DNA of 64,000 nucleotides from Paludibacter sp. (lineage in GTDB: Bacteria; Bacteroidota; Bacteroidia; Bacteroidales; Paludibacteraceae), in NCBI GenBank assembly GCA_024710005.1, contig JANJVQ010000018.1, positions 18,764 to 82,763 of the forward strand, given 5' to 3'. Each line of letters begins with the position of its first letter. The stretch's first letter is position 1. The notes under the pieces are model-generated. The model ran no database searches. It was not told the origin of the DNA and saw only the letters and a program-made list of their open reading frames with translations. The translations under genes were made by a program, and so were the position numbers. Positions 26,212 through 34,632 of this stretch are shown in pieces.

Positions 26212-27471
26212 TCACATTCCAAATATCAACGGAAACACAACTGTTACAAGAATCACCCAGAGCATGTACACCGGTAAGTAGCCGGCAATTGTGTGTTCGA
26301 CTGTTTTAAGTTCTTTTCCTTTAAACGCGACCTTAAACAAATCAATCATAATCAGCACCAAATTTCCGAAAATTAAAAGATTAGATCCTAAAACCGCTGT
26401 CCTGTTCGGTGTAAATCCAAATTCACCCAGACGGTATACTATGGCAGATAAAGCAATCAAATCGACCACCAGGGTAACAATGGACAAAGCAAAGAGTATT
26501 AACACCTTCAGACTATACCTTTGGTTAGCAGACAGTCCGGAAACAGAAAACACTACAATTGCCATTACCCCCAATAGCATCAGGTTGAAAACAAGCAGGA
26601 AATCCCGGTCATTATACAGATCTTTGCCTGTTACAAGAATACTTATCAAAAAAACAACCAGGGTAATGAGCACCAGCGGACTAAAAATACCGGCAATAAC
26701 CGGAGCAACTTTGCTTGTTATCGATGGAAAGTTCTTAACAATATAAGTCGCCACGATAGGCGAAACAACCAAGCCGGGTATGATGATATAATCAAAATAA
26801 AAACGCTCGATATTCAAATCAATCGCCGAAAACATTCCCAGCGTAACTGCCGTTAACATTCCTCCGGCAATCAGGATGATGGCGATAAGGATAGCGATGT
26901 CGCCATTGTACCTGATATACTCCATCCGTTTCAGTTTATCTTTTGTATCGAAGTCAATGTAAATTAATCCGTACAGGCACCACAAGACTAAAGGCAGGTG
27001 GATACAGACCAACAGGATTGAATCAGATTCTCTTGTGGCTGGCAATAAATTAACAAAAACAGCTGAAAACAAAAAGATTACAGCTGAAGTAATCAGATTT
27101 TTGATATTTATTTGATTACCGGTAAGAAAAGAAAACGCTGACAATCCCGTTAAAACAATCAATCCGGTATTCTTTTCAAAAAACAGATTATCATTAGGAT
27201 TAAAACCCAGGACCTGCGGAAGTTTAATCAAAAAGCCGACCACCACGCAGGTAATAATCAGAAAATAAATATCGGTTTTCCGTACACCAGATTTTGATTC
27301 ACGAAGTGTATCTGGTTCCAACCGGGCTTTCCAAAAGCCGGCTATTTGATGATGTGCTATTTCAGGGTAAATATCTGAAAATGCCTTTACAAATTTTTTC
27401 TTATCCGATCTGTACAACTTCTCAAGTTGCACGGGATTGTCCATGTTTTCTTTAATCCGTGTTTCCATCAC
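26212..27471 (-). CDS. multi-pass membrane protein, function unknown
   Basis: I cannot name this family. The 419 residues start with a charged, probably cytoplasmic segment of about 70 residues (VQLEKLYRSDKKKFVKAF) and continue with about ten to eleven hydrophobic helices to the C-terminus, which is itself a helix (YMLWVILVTVVFPLIF). There are no transport signatures or catalytic motifs that I recognise. The start may be the first or second ATG, or the ATG at residue 10. A 61-residue membrane protein lies just upstream on the same strand, about 90 bases away, and may be co-transcribed. GC content is lower than in the mannosidase genes beside it. Confidence 0.72.
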   Translation of the reverse strand: MMETRIKENMDNPVQLEKLYRSDKKKFVKAFSDIYPEIAHHQIAGFWKARLEPDTLRESKSGVRKTDIYFLIITCVVVGFLIKLPQVLGFNPNDNLFFEKNTGLIVLTGLSAFSFLTGNQINIKNLITSAVIFLFSAVFVNLLPATRESDSILLVCIHLPLVLWCLYGLIYIDFDTKDKLKRMEYIRYNGDIAILIAIILIAGGMLTAVTLGMFSAIDLNIERFYFDYIIIPGLVVSPIVATYIVKNFPSITSKVAPVIAGIFSPLVLITLVVFLISILVTGKDLYNDRDFLLVFNLMLLGVMAIVVFSVSGLSANQRYSLKVLILFALSIVTLVVDLIALSAIVYRLGEFGFTPNRTAVLGSNLLIFGNLVLIMIDLFKVAFKGKELKTVEHTIAGYLPVYMLWVILVTVVFPLIFGM

Positions 27472-27561
27472 TTAAATTTAAGAATGCCGTTGAGTTATTG
27501 TTTTATTTTCACTTAACTTTTCTATACTAAACGATTGAAACAAGTGGATATTGTATTTTAT

Positions 27562-27747
27562 TTATTGTTGATCTGATGACGACTTCTCACCCATCTTTTT
27601 AATTATTGCCCTCAACAAATCATTTTGTTCTTTTTTTAAAGTTATAAACTTATTTACCCAAGTGTATACCAAATAAAATACACCGGCAAAAATTGCCAAA
27701 TAAAATAGCACGACTAAAATTGCGTAGATTGAAGCTGTTAATCCCAT
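27562..27747 (-). CDS. 61-residue single-helix membrane protein
   Basis: A short protein with one long hydrophobic segment (about residues 5-30; AILVVLFYLAIFAGVFYLVYT) and a basic C-terminal tail with KKEQNDLLRAIIKKMGEK. Function unknown. It precedes the 26212-27471 membrane protein gene on the same strand. The composition looks like a genuine small membrane subunit rather than a chance frame. Confidence 0.6.
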   Translation of the reverse strand: MGLTASIYAILVVLFYLAIFAGVFYLVYTWVNKFITLKKEQNDLLRAIIKKMGEKSSSDQQ

Positions 27748-27808
27748 GAGTTTAAATTTTTAAGTTTATTTTGTTTGTGCTTGTATCCATATTAAATACT
27801 TGTATCAT

Positions 27809-27970
27809 CTACGAAAGCTTCACACTATCTACCTCACGTTGTGCGGTTTTACCAAGAGTTATCATTTCGAGGATATCCTCGAAATGATCGGCTACCTGTT
27901 GACCACTATTGGCACAAGCTTCTTTTGCCCGTTCGATTACAGGTAAAAAATGTCTGTACCCGGATGTATT
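27809..27970 (-). pseudogene. remnant of a DinD-like gene (internal fragment)
   Basis: Downstream of, and in frame with, the stop of the neighbouring membrane gene, the minus strand reads YRHFLPVIERAKEACANSG, then QQVADHFEDILEMI, TLGKTAQREVDSVKLS and a stop at 27809-27811. This closely resembles the N-terminal part of DNA-damage-inducible DinD proteins, where the equivalent segment continues into SRYACYLI. Only about 47 residues remain, with no start and an early stop. The match is by memory of family motifs. Confidence 0.6.
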
Positions 27971-28642
27971 TTATCTTGCCATGATCAACATCTTTCGACC
28001 CACTATGACTGAAAACACAATCCAGGGAATCAATGAGATCAATGAGAAAATCAAACCTATTGTCCCAGCAGTCGAAGGTATAATCATAAATATCCCGGCT
28101 ATCAATCCCCATATGGCTGCTGCTTTCCCGAATTCAACAGATTTAAACATCGTTTTGGCAATTATAATCAGCGCAATGGCATTAAAGACATAATAAACAT
28201 CAAAAGCAGTCCCCTTATATCTCAAAATCAAGCCATGTCCGACAGCAATCAATTGCTGTTTTAATTCAATTGATTCAGTTTGATAATACTGTTTACTGAC
28301 AGCCAGCATTTCAAATCCAATTGATGACACATAGTAAATGGCAATGCCTATAAGTCCGAGAACCAACGCAATCAACATACCGGAGAAATCAACTTTTCTC
28401 ATCGAGGCAAATAGTCCCAGATAAAACACAACTAAAAATCCATTATTGAAATAGTATAATAAATCGAGGCTTAGCAGTCCCAACAGCCAATTATCATGAA
28501 ACAATTTTATGAAACCAATTGAATCTTCCGGAGGTGGAAATAATGAAAACACCACAACCTGCACAGGAATGATCAACACAATAACCAGGGCTGAGATGCC
28601 AGCGACTTTGTACAGTTTTTTCCAGTTGAAATCAGTATTCAT
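27971..28642 (-). CDS. DUF4386-like membrane protein
   Basis: A 223-residue protein with about six hydrophobic helices that resembles DUF4386 proteins (function unknown). I start at 28642 (MNTDFNWKKLYKVAG). The 12 residues of a longer frame (DYIETILKDYL) look like part of an upstream RhuM remnant instead. Recognisable parts are an N-terminal helix ISALVIVLIIPVQVVVF, a SLDLLYYFNNGFLVVFYLGL segment and a C-terminal pair of helices. It lies between two gene remnants (RhuM-like and DinD-like) on the same strand, as though inserted into older defence or stress genes. Confidence 0.7.
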   Translation of the reverse strand: MNTDFNWKKLYKVAGISALVIVLIIPVQVVVFSLFPPPEDSIGFIKLFHDNWLLGLLSLDLLYYFNNGFLVVFYLGLFASMRKVDFSGMLIALVLGLIGIAIYYVSSIGFEMLAVSKQYYQTESIELKQQLIAVGHGLILRYKGTAFDVYYVFNAIALIIIAKTMFKSVEFGKAAAIWGLIAGIFMIIPSTAGTIGLIFSLISLIPWIVFSVIVGRKMLIMAR

Positions 28643-28653
28643 AAGGTAATCTT

Positions 28654-28830
28654 TTAAAATAGTTTCAATGTAATCCACTCCACCTGCCGCATAGCTTCCG
28701 TTTGAACTATCCGGAAATTCCGGATAACTGAAATTTTATCTATCTCATTATTATTCATGTGAATCTGGAGTCGAGATATAGACTTGTTTTTCACCGTCAG
28801 TGAAACGTCAGCAATAAAGTTCTTTGTACA
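28654..28830 (-). pseudogene. remnant of a RhuM-family gene (N-terminal fragment)
   Basis: On the minus strand, a frame runs SISRLQIHMNNNEIDKISV, IRNFRIVQTEAMRQVE and then stops. The pattern of RhuM virulence-family proteins (an ISRHI-like helix, then a SVxRNFR segment and a TExxRQV turn) fits. A shifted frame continues VDYIETILKDYLM, like the RhuM VLKDYL region, so an internal deletion has probably fused the two parts. No functional product is expected. Confidence 0.5.
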
Positions 28831-28880
28831 GAAATGATAGTTTTATTTCAGTCGCCTTGTATACAGCAGACTTATATGTC

Positions 28881-29099
28881 TTAGCCGTCTGTTATGAAAG
28901 TGTCTTTTTTGATTAAAAAGATTTTTTCAGCAATAAGATACTTTCCGTCGAAAACCTGAAAGGAATTCTCCATAAAGTTGAATATTTTAGGATTCCGGAA
29001 GTTGTCTTTTTCAATCCAAGTCCCATTAAGTTGTTTATTCTTGTCAGTACAAGACAAGAGTGTCACAACTACAAATAATATGTAAATTACGTTCTTCAT
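28881..29099 (-). CDS. small lipoprotein, function unknown
   Basis: A 72-residue protein with a lipoprotein signal: hydrophobic stretch IYILFVVVTLLSC with the lipobox cysteine at residue 17, followed by TDKNKQLNGTWIEKD. The LNGTWI start of the mature part recalls small lipocalin-like outer-membrane proteins, but the remainder is short and may be a truncated copy. AT-rich. It is the last gene of a run of small genes separated by attC-like dyads. Confidence 0.55.
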   Translation of the reverse strand: MKNVIYILFVVVTLLSCTDKNKQLNGTWIEKDNFRNPKIFNFMENSFQVFDGKYLIAEKIFLIKKDTFITDG

Positions 29100-29116
29100 T
29101 TTTTTCTAATATGCCA

Positions 29117-29174
29117 CCATAACGGATGGCAATAAGCGGCACACCCGATAGGGTTACGAGTGCATGTTATGGGC
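29117..29174 (-). repeat. attC-like imperfect dyad
   Basis: On the minus strand GCCCATAAC (29174-29166) and GTTATGG (29123-29117) are complementary ends around about 40 bases with internal partial pairing. The order, with AAC at the left end and GTT at the right, is as in integron attC sites. The right-end core TCCGTTATGG recurs at 30457 and, with changes, at 31450 and 17795. No integrase gene is in the window. Confidence 0.5.
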
Positions 29175-29185
29175 TAGGTGTTTGA

Positions 29186-29404
29186 TTATTTAAACAAACC
29201 CTTTAAAGAATTATCCAAATCTTCGAGAGCTTTATTCAACTCTTTTATTGATTTTTTCGCAGAACCGTCTTTATCACTTAATTTAATTTTTTGTCCGCAT
29301 TTACAAGAAATTGTTGATTCATCTGCAACTTGTTTTAGTGTAACTTCAATTATTGATTTACAATTTGAGCAATCAATCTCGATTTTTTGTTTTGAGATAT
29401 CCAT
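29186..29404 (-). CDS. small zinc-ribbon protein
   Basis: A 72-residue protein with two CxxC-type pairs, CSNC (residues 12-15) and CKCG (about 34-37), likely to bind one zinc ion. Residues 40-72 are a charged helix (KKSIKELNKALEDLDNSLKG) that could form a coiled coil. Function unknown; could be a nucleic-acid-binding or assembly factor. AT-rich and flanked by attC-like dyads or spacers in a run of small unrelated genes. Confidence 0.62.
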   Translation of the reverse strand: MDISKQKIEIDCSNCKSIIEVTLKQVADESTISCKCGQKIKLSDKDGSAKKSIKELNKALEDLDNSLKGLFK

Positions 29405-29489
29405 AATTATATGTATTAATAAAATGTGGTTAATGTGTTCTTAATCGGTTTATGTTCCTCGGAAATTCTTATGCAATAAATGATTCTGA

Positions 29490-30398
29490 TCATTTTAATC
29501 CTTTTGTGATCAAATGCAGAGGTTTGACAATTATATTATATGTTGCCTTTCTAAGAAAAGTCGATTTTTCAATTTTTTTAGCGGCATTTGGACCATGAGA
29601 ATAATACCAATAAGTAAATTTAATACCCCAATCTCTCTTAAGCAACCAATTATCTCGGAATATTCTCAAATCCACTACAACAGGATTATTGTAATCACCA
29701 GTTGCTGCTGTAGCTATAAAGCAGCCTGAACTTGATTTGGGATTTGTGACTTCATTGTTTGGATTATTATTTTCAAGTTGCATTTTAGAAAACTGCATTA
29801 AATCTCGTAAAAGCTTACTTTCACTACTATCTCCATCTAATTTGTAAAATTGATCTCCTGAATTTTTTGTTACTAATGAGGTATAATTGACGCTTCTGTA
29901 ACCTTTTTCACAGCTTATGGCCGTTGGTTTAAGTCTTACTACATAGTCCATAAGTTTAAAATATTGAAATAACTTTTCATTGTATTTATTCCAAGTTTTC
30001 ATCTGAATCGGTAATTTTCGCATTTCATTTACAGCGTAAAGTGTTCCTGTAGGTATTTGTAATGCATTAAACTGAACATCCATTTCATTCTTTATAAAAT
30101 CTAAACCTTCTTTTATCTTTTCAAAAAGTATCGTGGAAAGTCTGTTTACAATCTCCGTTAACTCTTCGTCACTATAATTATATTGAGTAATTGCTGTTTT
30201 TAAAGACATCAAAACCTCTTTATCTAACATCTTATCCATCCTAGATAGTTGAGCAGCACAATAACTCTTCATCAACCAATTCTGCGAATTTTCCAAATCA
30301 TTTTCCAGCAATCGATTGTAATAATTATATGCTAATTCATAATTCTCAGATTCAAATGCAGCTATTGCAAGTTGCTGAAGGTTGTCTGGAGTTGTCAT
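29490..30398 (-). CDS. TPR-like protein with C-terminal CFI-box
   Basis: A 302-residue protein, function unknown. I start at 30398 (MTTPDNLQQLAIAAF), as the longer frame runs back through an attC-like dyad. Residues 5-70 form TPR-like helices (FESENYELAYNYYNRLLEN). The C-terminus (about 215-302) has the CFI-box: SSGCFIATAATGDYNNP, VVDLRIFRDNWLL, FTYWYYSHGPNAA, a domain found at the C-terminus of many secreted or phage-linked proteins. No signal peptide with the chosen start. Flanked on the 5' side by a dyad. Confidence 0.72.
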   Translation of the reverse strand: MTTPDNLQQLAIAAFESENYELAYNYYNRLLENDLENSQNWLMKSYCAAQLSRMDKMLDKEVLMSLKTAITQYNYSDEELTEIVNRLSTILFEKIKEGLDFIKNEMDVQFNALQIPTGTLYAVNEMRKLPIQMKTWNKYNEKLFQYFKLMDYVVRLKPTAISCEKGYRSVNYTSLVTKNSGDQFYKLDGDSSESKLLRDLMQFSKMQLENNNPNNEVTNPKSSSGCFIATAATGDYNNPVVVDLRIFRDNWLLKRDWGIKFTYWYYSHGPNAAKKIEKSTFLRKATYNIIVKPLHLITKGLK

Positions 30399-30456
30399 AG
30401 TATTAATATTTAACAGTTCGTTATTTATGATTCTTTTTCTTTGTTTTTTTACACTT

Positions 30457-30490
30457 GCCCATAACGGAAGGCGGCTTGTTGTAGGCAGGC
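30457..30490 (-). repeat. attC-like dyad
   Basis: On the minus strand it reads GCCTGCCTACAAC, AAGCCGCCTTCC, GTTATGGGC. The ACAAC and GTTATGGGC ends and the TCCGTTATGG core match the site at 29117. On the plus strand, bases 30451-30465 (ACACTTGCCCATAAC) recur at 33315-33329. Confidence 0.5.
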
Positions 30491-30501
30491 GTTTCAATTT
30501 T

Positions 30502-31395
30502 TTATAGTTTATTCTTGTTGAAAATTTTCACTAAAACATAATCCTTGTCAAAATCATCTACTATTAAAGTTGATTTTAAGTTACAGCCACTTGAACTATA
30601 AGAAACCGGTGGATTGCCAAATCTATCAGTGTTTCTATAAAAACAATTTTCATTTTTGACTACGACAAAAACTGCACTATTATTAATATCTTCTTTTGAA
30701 ATTGATAACCCGCAGGAAAACCGAATCGTTGAAGTATGTGCGAAATCATTACCATAATCAGCATCATTTCCTAAATAAGAACCGTAGTCTTCCCATCTGT
30801 AAAACCGATATTCTAATGTGCCAATTAAACTTAATACTCCATTTTCAATTTTACATACAGATATTGGTGGCAATTTTGGCTCTTTGATTTTTGAAGAAAC
30901 AGAAACATTTGCTAGTACATAAATTTCGCCTCTTTCAGCATCTCTATAACGCCAACTATCATCATATCTATCAAAAATAAAATTCCCACTAGTGCTAACA
31001 GAATTAAATTTCACAGTTACATCACCAGCAATTACAGAAGAGTTTTCTTTCAACACTTTGAATCCTAAAGTCCTTTTTCTTTCTTCTGCCTCTTTTTTCA
31101 CCTTCTCTTCTTTTTCAATTTCAGCGATTAAAGATTTTGCTTTTTTTGCTTCTTCTGTTTCCCCAAATTTTTCAATTAACGCATTAAACTCTTTTTTGGC
31201 ATTTATAATGTCGTTTTTTGAAAGGTATTGTTGTCCGTTAGAGAGTCTGACTTGTGGCGTGTTTTGTAATTCTTCAACAGTTTCTTTACATTCGGTTAAT
31301 TCCGCTTTGAGCTTGTCATATTCAGTCTGTTCAACTCCGTTGTTACAACTTGCAGTAAGTAATGCAACTGCAATGGTAAAGTAAATTTTGTTCAT
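30502..31395 (-). CDS. lipoprotein with coiled coil, function unknown
   Basis: A 297-residue lipoprotein: signal MNKIYFTIAVALLTASC with the lipobox cysteine at 17. Residues 22-45 are a short coiled coil (YDKLKAELTECKETVEEL). A second, TPR-like helical part (50-110) rich in lysine and glutamate follows, then a beta-rich C-terminal domain (about 110-297) with VTVKFNSVSTSGN and GEIYVLANVSVSSK, similar in feel to DUF4352 domains of extracellular lipoproteins. AT-rich, flanked on both sides by attC-like dyads. Confidence 0.68.
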   Translation of the reverse strand: MNKIYFTIAVALLTASCNNGVEQTEYDKLKAELTECKETVEELQNTPQVRLSNGQQYLSKNDIINAKKEFNALIEKFGETEEAKKAKSLIAEIEKEEKVKKEAEERKRTLGFKVLKENSSVIAGDVTVKFNSVSTSGNFIFDRYDDSWRYRDAERGEIYVLANVSVSSKIKEPKLPPISVCKIENGVLSLIGTLEYRFYRWEDYGSYLGNDADYGNDFAHTSTIRFSCGLSISKEDINNSAVFVVVKNENCFYRNTDRFGNPPVSYSSSGCNLKSTLIVDDFDKDYVLVKIFNKNKL

Positions 31396-31449
31396 ACTTT
31401 TAATTGTTTAATTATTTACTCGATCTCTGTGAGTTGTCGGTTTACATAT

Positions 31450-31473
31450 GCCTACGACGGATGCGGTTAGGTG
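31450..31473 (-). repeat. attC-like dyad
   Basis: The minus strand reads CACCTAACC, GCATCC, GTCGTAGGC: CCTA pairs with TAGG. The TCCGTCGTAGG core resembles TCCGTTATGGG at 30457. A second GTTGTCGG-like half lies a few bases beyond at about 31433. Confidence 0.45.
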
Positions 31474-31526
31474 TTTAATAATGAAATGCTTCAAAACTTG
31501 TAGAAACCCATTATAGTTTTATTATG

Positions 31527-33242
31527 CTAGCCTTTGTTCCAACTACTTTCTATTTCGTTGCTCATTTCATTACATTTACTTGAATTTTTAAATAGTGTAC
31601 CTAAAATACTCTCTGGATATTTTTCAATTAAGAACGTATTTATTTGTTCAATTATTTCTTTTACTGTTTTACTCATTAAGACTTTATCAATTTCAAAATC
31701 AATTTTATTCATTTCAGATTTGAGTCTTAATTTCAATACAGTTAACAAAGCTATCATTCTATTACCATGAACTAAGATTCCATATTTTCGTCCACTCTTT
31801 CTATCTAGCTTCTCTATTTCCGAAAGAATAATCTGATCCACTTCTCTCGCAATTTTTACTGAATTGTAAACGAAATAACCACTTACAGATGGATTAAATA
31901 TTTCTTTATAGATTCCTTTTTCAAGATTTTCGAAAAATTTACCAATACCGCCTTTTGCTTGAACAGCTAAAGAAGTTTTTCCGCTAATACATGCTAATGA
32001 TGTAGTTGCTTCAATCAAATCAAAAGATTTTTCTGAGTATTTAAAATTTTCGGATCTCATGATATTATAGTCAATAGAATCAATCATGAGCTCAGTTTTA
32101 ATTCTAACTTGTTCGGGATCTTGTGAAACGAAATCTCTGTTTTCAATTCTATTTTGTCGATTATTTGTTCTAGTGACTTCTTTGTCAAAATTTTCAGGTG
32201 TTTCAGAGAGTTGTATCATTCTAATTGTGACTTTTACATTATCTAATTTGTCAGCATTTTCTACACATTGACCAAATCGACCAATTGAGCTAACAGTCTG
32301 AGCACCATTAACAATTGCTGTGTTAGTCAGTTTGAATGCGCCTAAATCTCTCGAGCCACCACCAACGATTGATTTGTCAATTTTATCGGCTATGATTGTA
32401 ATTCCATTATTATAATACCAAAATAAATCAGGATTCTCGCTTAAAGTTTTCTCAATCTCTACATTAACATCTGTCTTACCTAAAACTTGTCTTATATTTT
32501 TTTCAAACAATCTTGTGTTGTAATTTTTCCACCACTCAACAATTTCTTTACCAGCAACCATACCATAATATGCTTTGTATGGTTCAGAAACTACTCCCCA
32601 GTTTATTAAACCCAATTCTAAATCAATCGGTTCATTACCTGCACTCAGAGCTAAGGAGGAGTGAACTTTGCTTTGATTTAGACGAACGAAAGTAACTAGT
32701 TTTTCGGCATTTTCATCACCTGTATTATTCATTTCATTTAGTAAATCTTCTAATATCCTTGTCGAATGCACAGCAAGAACTTGACTAATACATGTATCTA
32801 TGAATATTAAACTATATCTTGTATCGTACTCTCCAAGAGCCTTTTCTATGTCAATTTGTTGCTTTTTTACTTTATAGTTAAATCGATCAAAATTAAGGTT
32901 AAAAAGATCACGTATTCCATTACAGAACTTTGCTACGCCAGCACTTTCTGGCTCACCAGTTCCATCTTTACTCCATTTTGATTGGACAATTATCATCCTT
33001 CTATGAACGGGTGAATAATATATTGCATCAATACCATTGTCATCACCTCCATCTACAATTGAATTTGCAGCTTCTTCAATTGAACATTCAATTGTATTAT
33101 ATACTGCATAAGCAGCAAGACATCTAGTTATTATTTTGTCATCTTTATGAATGTCATTCACGCCAATGTCTGAAAGATCAAGTTTGTCTTTGAAGAGATC
33201 TGATATTTTGCTTGAAATTTGATTAATGTGTATTACGCTCAT
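31527..33242 (-). CDS. AIPR-family phage-resistance protein
   Basis: A 571-residue protein of the abortive infection AIPR family (PF10592), linked to phage resistance in Lactococcus and others. The hallmark segment is WYYNNGITIIADKI (about residues 275-288), with the following NTAIVNGAQTVSSIG and TNRQNRIENRDF. The N-terminal part (about 60-110) contains DGGDDNGIDAIYYSP and RRMIIVQSKWSKDG, which resembles a restriction-endonuclease-like fold (D, QSK). A nuclease role is therefore plausible. It starts just after an attC-like half-site, is AT-rich, and is the largest gene of the small-gene run. Confidence 0.85.
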   Translation of the reverse strand: MSVIHINQISSKISDLFKDKLDLSDIGVNDIHKDDKIITRCLAAYAVYNTIECSIEEAANSIVDGGDDNGIDAIYYSPVHRRMIIVQSKWSKDGTGEPESAGVAKFCNGIRDLFNLNFDRFNYKVKKQQIDIEKALGEYDTRYSLIFIDTCISQVLAVHSTRILEDLLNEMNNTGDENAEKLVTFVRLNQSKVHSSLALSAGNEPIDLELGLINWGVVSEPYKAYYGMVAGKEIVEWWKNYNTRLFEKNIRQVLGKTDVNVEIEKTLSENPDLFWYYNNGITIIADKIDKSIVGGGSRDLGAFKLTNTAIVNGAQTVSSIGRFGQCVENADKLDNVKVTIRMIQLSETPENFDKEVTRTNNRQNRIENRDFVSQDPEQVRIKTELMIDSIDYNIMRSENFKYSEKSFDLIEATTSLACISGKTSLAVQAKGGIGKFFENLEKGIYKEIFNPSVSGYFVYNSVKIAREVDQIILSEIEKLDRKSGRKYGILVHGNRMIALLTVLKLRLKSEMNKIDFEIDKVLMSKTVKEIIEQINTFLIEKYPESILGTLFKNSSKCNEMSNEIESSWNKG

Positions 33243-33314
33243 TTTTTAGTAGTTTAAATCATGTTGATTATTTATATATGTAACTTAATTTTACGAAACA
33301 TTATTTTTGTTTTT

Positions 33315-33329
33315 ACACTTGCCCATAAC
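33315..33329 (-). repeat. attC-like half-site upstream of AIPR
   Basis: ACACTTGCCCATAAC, identical to 30451-30465, preceded in both places by a T-rich run. It is a half-site only; the partner half is not visible. Confidence 0.45.
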
Positions 33330-33864
33330 ACCCAAATATGAATAATTCATTTTCCTTCGTCTCCAACTCACCACTCATATCCCCACTTTATCATCAGTTC
33401 TAATTCATTAACATATACGACAATAAGAAACCTCATCAAGTATAATTAATACACATATTCAAAATCAAACTCCCTACTCTTTTCTCTAAAATCACCTACG
33501 ATCCACAACGAAACGCACAACCCAAGAGAAAGTACATGTTGCGCGTGTCAGTATCAGACAATCCGGTTAACATTTCATCCGTAGCATTTTCAGATTACAA
33601 AGCTAAAAATATTTTTTAATAAATTTAACTCACACCTGCTATTTTCTTTCATTTTTAATCACTTACCTGCATATTAGCCAAATAAAAATGTATTATATCC
33701 CGCTACAAGGGCAGGTTTTATCACAATTATTAGCAGTAGTAAAAACAATTTAACCCTGCCAAACAAAAACAATTAGGATTATTTAAACATCAGGAAATTT
33801 TGTCAGGTCATGACAACCTGCCAAAAATGGCAGATGGTAGGATTTGGAGCCGTTGCAGGCAAAA

Positions 33865-34004
33865 CAGGACTTGCGTTCGGCGAGAACAGTACCTTGCTGA
33901 AGAGAGAACAGGACTTTGCTGAAGACAGATGGGCAACTGGTTCATTCGAGTTGGGCAACTCACGTCAACAAGTTGGGCAACTCGCATCGATAAGATGGGC
34001 AAGC
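33865..34004. repeat. 22-bp period array 2 (AGTTGGGCAACT units)
   Basis: Units begin at 33927 (AGATGGGCAACT), 33949 and 33971 (AGTTGGGCAACT) and 33993 (AGATGGGCAAGC), exactly 22 bases apart. Three degenerate leader units of 22 bases (from 33865, 33887 and 33909, each opening CAGGAC or CAGTAC) precede them, so the period holds for seven units. The stem is AGTT/AACT here against AGAT/ATCT in array 1, with the GGGC loop unchanged. It lies beyond the terminator of the HU gene. Confidence 0.85.
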
Positions 34005-34011
34005 AACAAAA

Positions 34012-34045
34012 AACCGGGCGGCTTATCGAGGTAAGCCGCCCGGTT
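34012..34045 (-). terminator. terminator of the HU-HIG gene
   Basis: AACCGGGCGGCTTA (34012-34025) pairs with TAAGCCGCCCGGTT (34032-34045) over a 6-base loop; on the minus strand a T-run follows at 34006-34012. Confidence 0.85.
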
Positions 34046-34069
34046 CATCAGGGATAAGGGACGAATAGT

Positions 34070-34465
34070 TTATTTGCTCAGTGTACTGGCCTGTCGGAAT
34101 TCAACTTTGGCAACCGATTCCTTCAGTTCCTTGCCGGGAGAGAACCGGATGTTGACTTTTCTGACTTTCGTAGCACTTACATCCGCTTCGGTTTCGCTGC
34201 CTTCAGCACTCAGGGTAAGGTGAAATGATCCCCAGTCGCCCAGCTGGATGGACTGCCCGTTGTGCAGTGCCCGAATCATAATCTTGTGTAACTGTGAAAG
34301 CGCCATCTCGGCTTCTTTCGGGTTCAGCGTGGTTTCGTCAGCTATCTGACGGGCCACGTCTTTTTCTTTGAGCATGCCGGTGTTACGAAGTGCCGGATAC
34401 CATTTGGGAGTTGCGGTAGGGTCGGAAGGATTCTTCCGTTGCACCTTGTTATAAAAAACAGCCAT
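34070..34465 (-). CDS. HU-HIG family DNA-binding protein
   Basis: A 131-residue member of the HU/IHF-like family found in Bacteroidetes with an N-terminal extension (MAVFYNKVQRKNPSDP). I use the ATG at 34465; the longer frame adds 14 residues with no support. The HU core has the DNA-inserting arm region after QLGDWGSFHLTLSAEG and the C-terminal FSPGKELKESVAKVEF. Such proteins bend DNA and shape the nucleoid. Its terminator borders 22-bp array 2. Whether this protein binds the array is an open question, since no evidence in sequence shows it. Confidence 0.87.
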   Translation of the reverse strand: MAVFYNKVQRKNPSDPTATPKWYPALRNTGMLKEKDVARQIADETTLNPKEAEMALSQLHKIMIRALHNGQSIQLGDWGSFHLTLSAEGSETEADVSATKVRKVNIRFSPGKELKESVAKVEFRQASTLSK

Positions 34466-34632
34466 AATAAATAGTTTTGTGTTTGCTCTTTTTATTGATA
34501 TAAGCAAACTGGTTATAATTAAATCTATCGGGGTGGGTATACCAAAGATTGTGCTGTTTTTGAGCGGAAAATTGGAATGATTACATACTTCATAAAATTT
34601 AAGTTAAAACAATAGCGTGCGGTTGGTAGAGG

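Larger units (their letters stand above)
33243..34069. other. 827-base intergenic region holding 22-bp array 2
   Basis: After the half-dyad (33315-33329) comes AT-rich DNA with no recognised gene, then a segment at about 33600-33690 that resembles about 19145-19240, then a ccctgcc-rich stretch with short dyads, and the 22-bp array and terminator beside the HU gene. A 74-codon frame through the array is not credible. Confidence 0.6.

Noticed and set aside
29117..31473. classical integron
   Set aside because: No integron integrase or attI is visible and the dyads fit the attC consensus only in part; kept as an attC-like finding only.
33810..34034. 74-codon frame through array 2
   Set aside because: The 22-bp period is not divisible by three, the frame runs into the HU terminator, and no start signal is visible.
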